Of a DNA stretch of 9,604 nt, positions 6,076-9,604 are shown piece after piece; the first letter of the stretch is position 1, and each line of letters begins with the position of its first letter. Made by a program: the position numbers and the translations under genes. The notes beneath the pieces are model-generated. The model did no database searches. It was not told the DNA's origin and saw nothing but the letters and a program-made list of their open reading frames with translations. Source of the stretch: Sulfitobacter pacificus (lineage in GTDB: Bacteria; Pseudomonadota; Alphaproteobacteria; Rhodobacterales; Rhodobacteraceae); assembly GCF_030159975.1 (NCBI RefSeq), contig NZ_BSNL01000017.1, forward strand, positions 1-9,604, in the 5' to 3' direction.

Positions 6076-6462
6076 TCAAAGACCCTCGACATAGCTGTGC
6101 GAGCATTCGACATAGCGGTCCGCGTGATCGAGGATGATGCTGTCTAGTGCTATGTCCCATGTCAGCGTGCCGTAGCCGCCCTCGTTGTTTTCGAACCCCG
6201 GGTGATGGTGATAGGCCAGCGACCAGGCGAAGTCGCCAACCTCTGTGGCAAGCGGCTCCGGCAGTTGGATCTCTGCAGGCTGCACCGTCACATCCTCGAC
6301 ATTGCCGGAGTCGCCATAGCCTTCGTATTCGGCAGCGACCTCGTTGATGCCAAGCGCACGTAGTTGCGCGAGCAGTTCCGCTCGGGTCGCCTTCAAGGTG
6401 GTTTCGCGCTCTGCACGCCACTGAGCCGCCATTGCGGCATAGTCGATCTGTGGATTGGTCAT
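6076..6462 (-). CDS. DUF6878-like protein
   Basis: This 128-aa acidic protein starts MTNPQIDYAAMAAQWRAERE, a helical region. It continues with LRALGINEVAAEYEGYGDSG and a C-terminal block HHHPGFENNEGGYGTLTWD, then IILDHADRYVECSHSYVEG. The YxGYGDSG, GxENNxGxxGxxxxD and DHxxRYxE features match what I know of DUF6878, an uncharacterised family of element-borne proteins. The start is ATG 6462, with AGAGGA (complement of 6470-6475) 7 nt upstream. The frame is open further upstream, but those residues do not fit and cross the inverted repeat at 6508-6536. It lies 122 nt downstream of the helicase gene and one base before the DUF6915-like gene. It has no membrane segment, and its function is unknown. 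Confidence 0.78.
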   Translation of the reverse strand: MTNPQIDYAAMAAQWRAERETTLKATRAELLAQLRALGINEVAAEYEGYGDSGNVEDVTVQPAEIQLPEPLATEVGDFAWSLAYHHHPGFENNEGGYGTLTWDIALDSIILDHADRYVECSHSYVEGL

Positions 6463-6507
6463 GGGTCTGTCCTCTTGTCTGAATTTGGGGGGAGCGGGCG
6501 TGGCATT

Positions 6508-6536
6508 GGTCTGCGCGCGCCCGGAAAGCGCAGACC
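6508..6536. repeat. Perfect 9-bp inverted repeat between helicase and DUF6878-like genes
   Basis: GGTCTGCGC (6508-6516) and GCGCAGACC (6528-6536) are exact reverse complements around an 11-nt loop. The repeat lies in the gap between the helicase stop and the next start. No T run follows on the minus strand, so it is not a classical intrinsic terminator. It could be an RNA-processing or stabilising stem that sets different transcript levels for the helicase and the small downstream genes, or an operator for an internal promoter. Confidence 0.5.
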
Positions 6537-6584
6537 GGTCAAATCCAGATCCGCGACGCCCGACCGAAAGCCCGCTTTGACTTT

Positions 6585-9500
6585 TCAGGCGGCTTGGTCC
6601 GCCGTGATAGCAGGCCCCTGCCCCACGATCCGGGCCAGAATGCTGCCCGTGTCGATCCCGTCCCCATGCGGCAGGAACACCCGCAGCTGGAAGGAAATGA
6701 TCTCCGTGAAACACCCCATGGCCTTGAGGCCTTCGATCATGCCCTTGTCCGCGCCGCCAAGCTCGAGGCGCATCTCGCCTGCGACCCGGCGACGGGTCAG
6801 GGTCAGTCCCCGGCCCAGATCGACAGGTTCGGTGGTGCCGAGGGCGGCGGTCAGCATCTCCTGCGGTGTTTGCGGGTTGGAGACGAGGAAGCGGGCGCGC
6901 AGCGCTGCCGCCCCTTCTTCGCTCAGCGTGCGCCCGATCATCGCCGTCGTCCCGTCAGGCGTGACCCGGTAGATGCGTTCATTGGTGGTCGGAATGTCCT
7001 TCCAGATCGGCAACAAGAGCCCGGTCAGCAGGTAGAGCTTGGTTGTGGTGGTTTTTGGCAGGGACGCTGCCTCGGCATCCCAAAGCTTTGCAAACTCGGG
7101 CCTTTCGATGTCTTCCCAGGCCGAAGACGTGAACCGCGCCTCCTCCAGGTAGCTCGACCCGTTTGGCCGCACAACCTTGCGCATCAGCGTGACGATGTCT
7201 TCGTCATACATCTGCATGGGCCGCGCCGAGATGAGCGCCGCGCGACCGGAGGCGCGATTGACCATCGGCAGCTTGTCCGGATTGCGCGATATGGCGTCAT
7301 CCGCCGACAGCACGTGGACCGGGTCCGTCACCTCGAGCCCGATGATCCGCGTCACGGCGCCAGATTTCGGGCAGGTCCAGAGATCCTCCATGGAGACCTG
7401 TTCGATCTTTTCGCCACGCAGGGTTTCGACGCCGAGATCGAGCGTGCCTGCCGCGCGCGCCCTTTCCGTCTGATCGGTGATCCGGCGCATGAACTCGGCA
7501 AAGAGGGCGTTCTGCATGTGGATGGGCAGGGCCAGAACCCGGTTGAGGAAGCGCTGGATCGGGGGAAGCTCCTCAAGCAGCACCCCGTCCTTGTCGATCA
7601 GCCGCAGGGCCGTCCAGTCGGTGAAGTTCTCGTAGCTCATCGCCTCGGCGCGCCCGGCGGCAAGATCGGCGAAATACCCACGCAGCGCCGCCCGCGCGAT
7701 CGGGCTTTCGAGATTATCCTCCTCGCGGAACATGCCTTGCGAACCGGTCTCGCGCTGGCCCTTGGTCAGGGCCCCCAGCTGGTCGAGGCGTTTGGCTATA
7801 GTCGAGGTGAAGCGTTTCTCGCCATGCACATCCGAGGTGCAGACCCGGAAGAAGGGCGCGCTGACCTGGGCAGAGCGATGCGTGCGGCCGAGCCCCTGGA
7901 TGGCCGCATCCGCGCGCCAGCCGGGCTCCAGAAGATAGTGCCGCCGCCGTTTCTGGTTCTTCGCCGTTTGCGCCGCATGGTAGGATCGGCCCGTCCCGCC
8001 CGCATCGGAGAAGATCAGGATATCCTTTTCGCCGTCCATGAAGGCTTGGGTCTCCGACGAATTGCTGCTGGCGGCGCGCTTCTCGATGAAGAGATGACCA
8101 TCCTCGGCCTTCAAAGGGCGGATGGAGCGCCCGGTGACCTCTGCGACGGCCTCGTCGCCAAAAGCCCAGAGGATCTGATCGAGCGCCGAGGGGATCGGGG
8201 CGAGCGTCATCAACTCCAGCATGGCCGCATTGCGCAGGGCGAGCGCCTCGCGCGTGACAACGAGCGCGCCGGTCTCATCCCGCAAAGGTTCCGCCACCAT
8301 GTTGCCGTCAATCTCCACGAGCTTTTGCGCATGAATCGGGAAGGCCTGTTCGAGGTAGCCGAGAACATAGTCGCGCGGCGTCAAGGCACCCTCGACGAGT
8401 TCATCCTCGGGATCCATCGTCTCAAGCCGGCGTTTCAGCAGACTCTCGCCCGTCGAGACCACCTGGATGACGCAAGCCTTGCCCGCCGCCAGATCGTCCT
8501 CGATGGCGCGGATAATGCTTGGAGCCTTCATGCCCATCAGGAGATGGTTGAAGAAGCGCTGTTTCGTGCTCTCGAAGCGGGATTTGGCCGAGGCGCGTGC
8601 GGCCGACGCATTGGTCTCTCCCGAGGCGTCGTTGACGCCGGTCGCCGTCAGCGCCGCTTCGAGATTGTGGTGGATCGTCCGAAACGCGCCCGCATAGGCG
8701 TCGTAGATCTCGATCTGGGCCGAAGTGAGCGCGTGTTCGAGCACGTCATACTCCACGCCATCAAAGCTGAGGGCGCGCGCCGTGTAGAGGCCGAGCGTCT
8801 TGAGATCACGCGCGACCACCTCCATGGCAGCCACGCCGCCGGCTTCCATCGCAGAAACGAAGCTCTCGCGGCTTGGGAAGGGGTATTCGGGGCCCTGCCC
8901 CCAGAGCCCCAGCCGCGCGGCATAGGCCAGGTTGTGCACGCTCGTGGCGCCCGTGGCCGAGATGTAGAAGACGCGAGCGCGGGGTGCTGCCAGTTGCAGC
9001 CGCAGGCCAGCAAGGCCCTGCTGGGAGGGTTTGACCCCCCTGCCCTGCTCGGACCCTGCCGCGTTCTGCATGGCATGGGCCTCATCGAAGGCAAGAACGC
9101 CGTCAAAGTCTTCACCCATCCAGGCGAGGATCTGGCTCAGTCGCGTGGTGCCGCATTTGCCCGCGGACCGCAGCGTGGCGTAGGTGACAAAGAGGATACC
9201 GTCGCCCATCGGGATCGGCTGGTCCGGTTTCCATTTGGAGAGCGGCTGGATGTCGGCTGGCGAGCCGCCGAGATCGGTCCAGTCGCGGATCGCGTCCTCG
9301 ATAAGCGTGGCGGATTTGGAGACCCAGATCGCCTTTCTGCGCCCGGCCAGCCAGTTGACAAGGATGAGGCCCGCGCATTCGCGCCCCTTGCCGCAACCGG
9401 TGCCGTCGCCGAGGAAATAGCCAAGGCGATAGGCACGTGCATTCGGGTCATCATCGGCGCGCGTCAGCTTGGTCTGGTCCTCATCGATGGTAAACCGACC

Positions 9501-9604
9501 GGGCAGATCACGCCCATGGGCATCATGTGCCATGATGATGGTTTCCAGCTGCGCCTCGGAGAGATCTCCCTCCTCGATCAACCGTGCAGGCAGGCGCAAT
9601 TCCG
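6585..9604 (-). CDS. Strawberry-notch-type SF2 helicase, C-terminal part
   Basis: A little over 1000 residues are visible, and the gene continues past the right edge: the reading frame is open at 9600-9602 and no ribosome site precedes the TTG at 9597-9599, so that codon is internal. Counting that codon as residue 1, motifs are: Walker A region GDGTGCGKGRE (64-74), Walker B with DEAH box at 172-175 in LAFDEAHAM, motif III SATG (214-217), motif V in IFSDAGGTGRSYHA, and motif VI QGLGRTHRS (568-576). These define the strawberry-notch branch of superfamily 2 ATPases, including its C-terminal helicase-associated domain. In bacterial members the missing N-terminus often carries a methyltransferase-like or other accessory domain; that cannot be tested here. 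It probably translocates on or remodels nucleic acid in the cytoplasm. It stands first of the visible leftward operon. The gene is very GC-rich and uninterrupted, so it appears functional. Confidence 0.9.
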   Translation of the reverse strand, partial: ELRLPARLIEEGDLSEAQLETIIMAHDAHGRDLPGRFTIDEDQTKLTRADDDPNARAYRLGYFLGDGTGCGKGRECAGLILVNWLAGRRKAIWVSKSATLIEDAIRDWTDLGGSPADIQPLSKWKPDQPIPMGDGILFVTYATLRSAGKCGTTRLSQILAWMGEDFDGVLAFDEAHAMQNAAGSEQGRGVKPSQQGLAGLRLQLAAPRARVFYISATGATSVHNLAYAARLGLWGQGPEYPFPSRESFVSAMEAGGVAAMEVVARDLKTLGLYTARALSFDGVEYDVLEHALTSAQIEIYDAYAGAFRTIHHNLEAALTATGVNDASGETNASAARASAKSRFESTKQRFFNHLLMGMKAPSIIRAIEDDLAAGKACVIQVVSTGESLLKRRLETMDPEDELVEGALTPRDYVLGYLEQAFPIHAQKLVEIDGNMVAEPLRDETGALVVTREALALRNAAMLELMTLAPIPSALDQILWAFGDEAVAEVTGRSIRPLKAEDGHLFIEKRAASSNSSETQAFMDGEKDILIFSDAGGTGRSYHAAQTAKNQKRRRHYLLEPGWRADAAIQGLGRTHRSAQVSAPFFRVCTSDVHGEKRFTSTIAKRLDQLGALTKGQRETGSQGMFREEDNLESPIARAALRGYFADLAAGRAEAMSYENFTDWTALRLIDKDGVLLEELPPIQRFLNRVLALPIHMQNALFAEFMRRITDQTERARAAGTLDLGVETLRGEKIEQVSMEDLWTCPKSGAVTRIIGLEVTDPVHVLSADDAISRNPDKLPMVNRASGRAALISARPMQMYDEDIVTLMRKVVRPNGSSYLEEARFTSSAWEDIERPEFAKLWDAEAASLPKTTTTKLYLLTGLLLPIWKDIPTTNERIYRVTPDGTTAMIGRTLSEEGAAALRARFLVSNPQTPQEMLTAALGTTEPVDLGRGLTLTRRRVAGEMRLELGGADKGMIEGLKAMGCFTEIISFQLRVFLPHGDGIDTGSILARIVGQGPAITADQAA

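Noticed and set aside
5285..6137. Plus-strand open frames of 224 and 227 aa
   Set aside because: They are antisense to the 100-aa gene and the DUF6915-like gene, both supported by start signals and family motifs.
5888..6421. Minus-strand open frame of 177 aa overlapping the DUF6878-like and DUF6915-like genes
   Set aside because: It is a Cys/Arg-rich shadow frame of two better supported genes and lacks a ribosome site.

Overview
The window looks like an accessory or mobile region of a GC-rich alphaproteobacterium, most likely of the Rhodobacterales type. The basis is the strong G/C bias at third codon positions on the minus-strand genes and the particular set of neighbours: a strawberry-notch helicase, DUF6878-like, DUF6915-like and DUF736-like proteins. 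From general knowledge, this set recurs on plasmids and integrative elements of that order. No replication, conjugation or integrase gene lies inside the window, so 'plasmid or integrative element' is inference.

Layout, left to right. Positions 1-50 hold the first 16 codons of a minus-strand gene that runs off the left edge. Positions 51-735 are a long intergenic region packed with inverted and direct repeats, ending in a more AT-rich leader. Positions 736-4189 hold two overlapping plus-strand genes: a AAA+ ATPase and a cytoplasmic-looking subtilisin-family (S8) serine protease with a complete catalytic set (D280, H314, N427, S546). A minus-strand intrinsic terminator (4292-4325) closes the leftward operon that fills the rest of the window. 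In transcription order (right to left) that operon is: a strawberry-notch SF2 helicase whose N-terminus lies beyond the right edge (6585-9604), a DUF6878-like protein (6076-6462), a DUF6915-like protein (5613-6074), an unnamed 100-aa protein (5210-5512), and a protein with two tandem DUF736-like domains (4357-5085).

Interpretation. All backbone genes, including the left-edge fragment, read leftward. The ATPase-protease pair reads rightward, looks lower in GC, and sits between the structured intergenic region and the operon terminator. It therefore looks like a cargo module in an element backbone. The ATPase probably drives or gates the protease. Such paired AAA+/S8 genes are widespread in accessory genomes, and I know of no established substrate, so a stress or anti-phage role is a hypothesis. 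The backbone operon looks like a DNA-maintenance or transfer-associated set, with functions unknown except for the predicted helicase.

The most unusual signals are the ATPase-protease pair with its roughly 100-nt gene overlap, the clear internal duplication in the DUF736-like protein, and the repeat-rich intergenic region. That region carries a hairpin motif present twice with a compensatory base-pair change.
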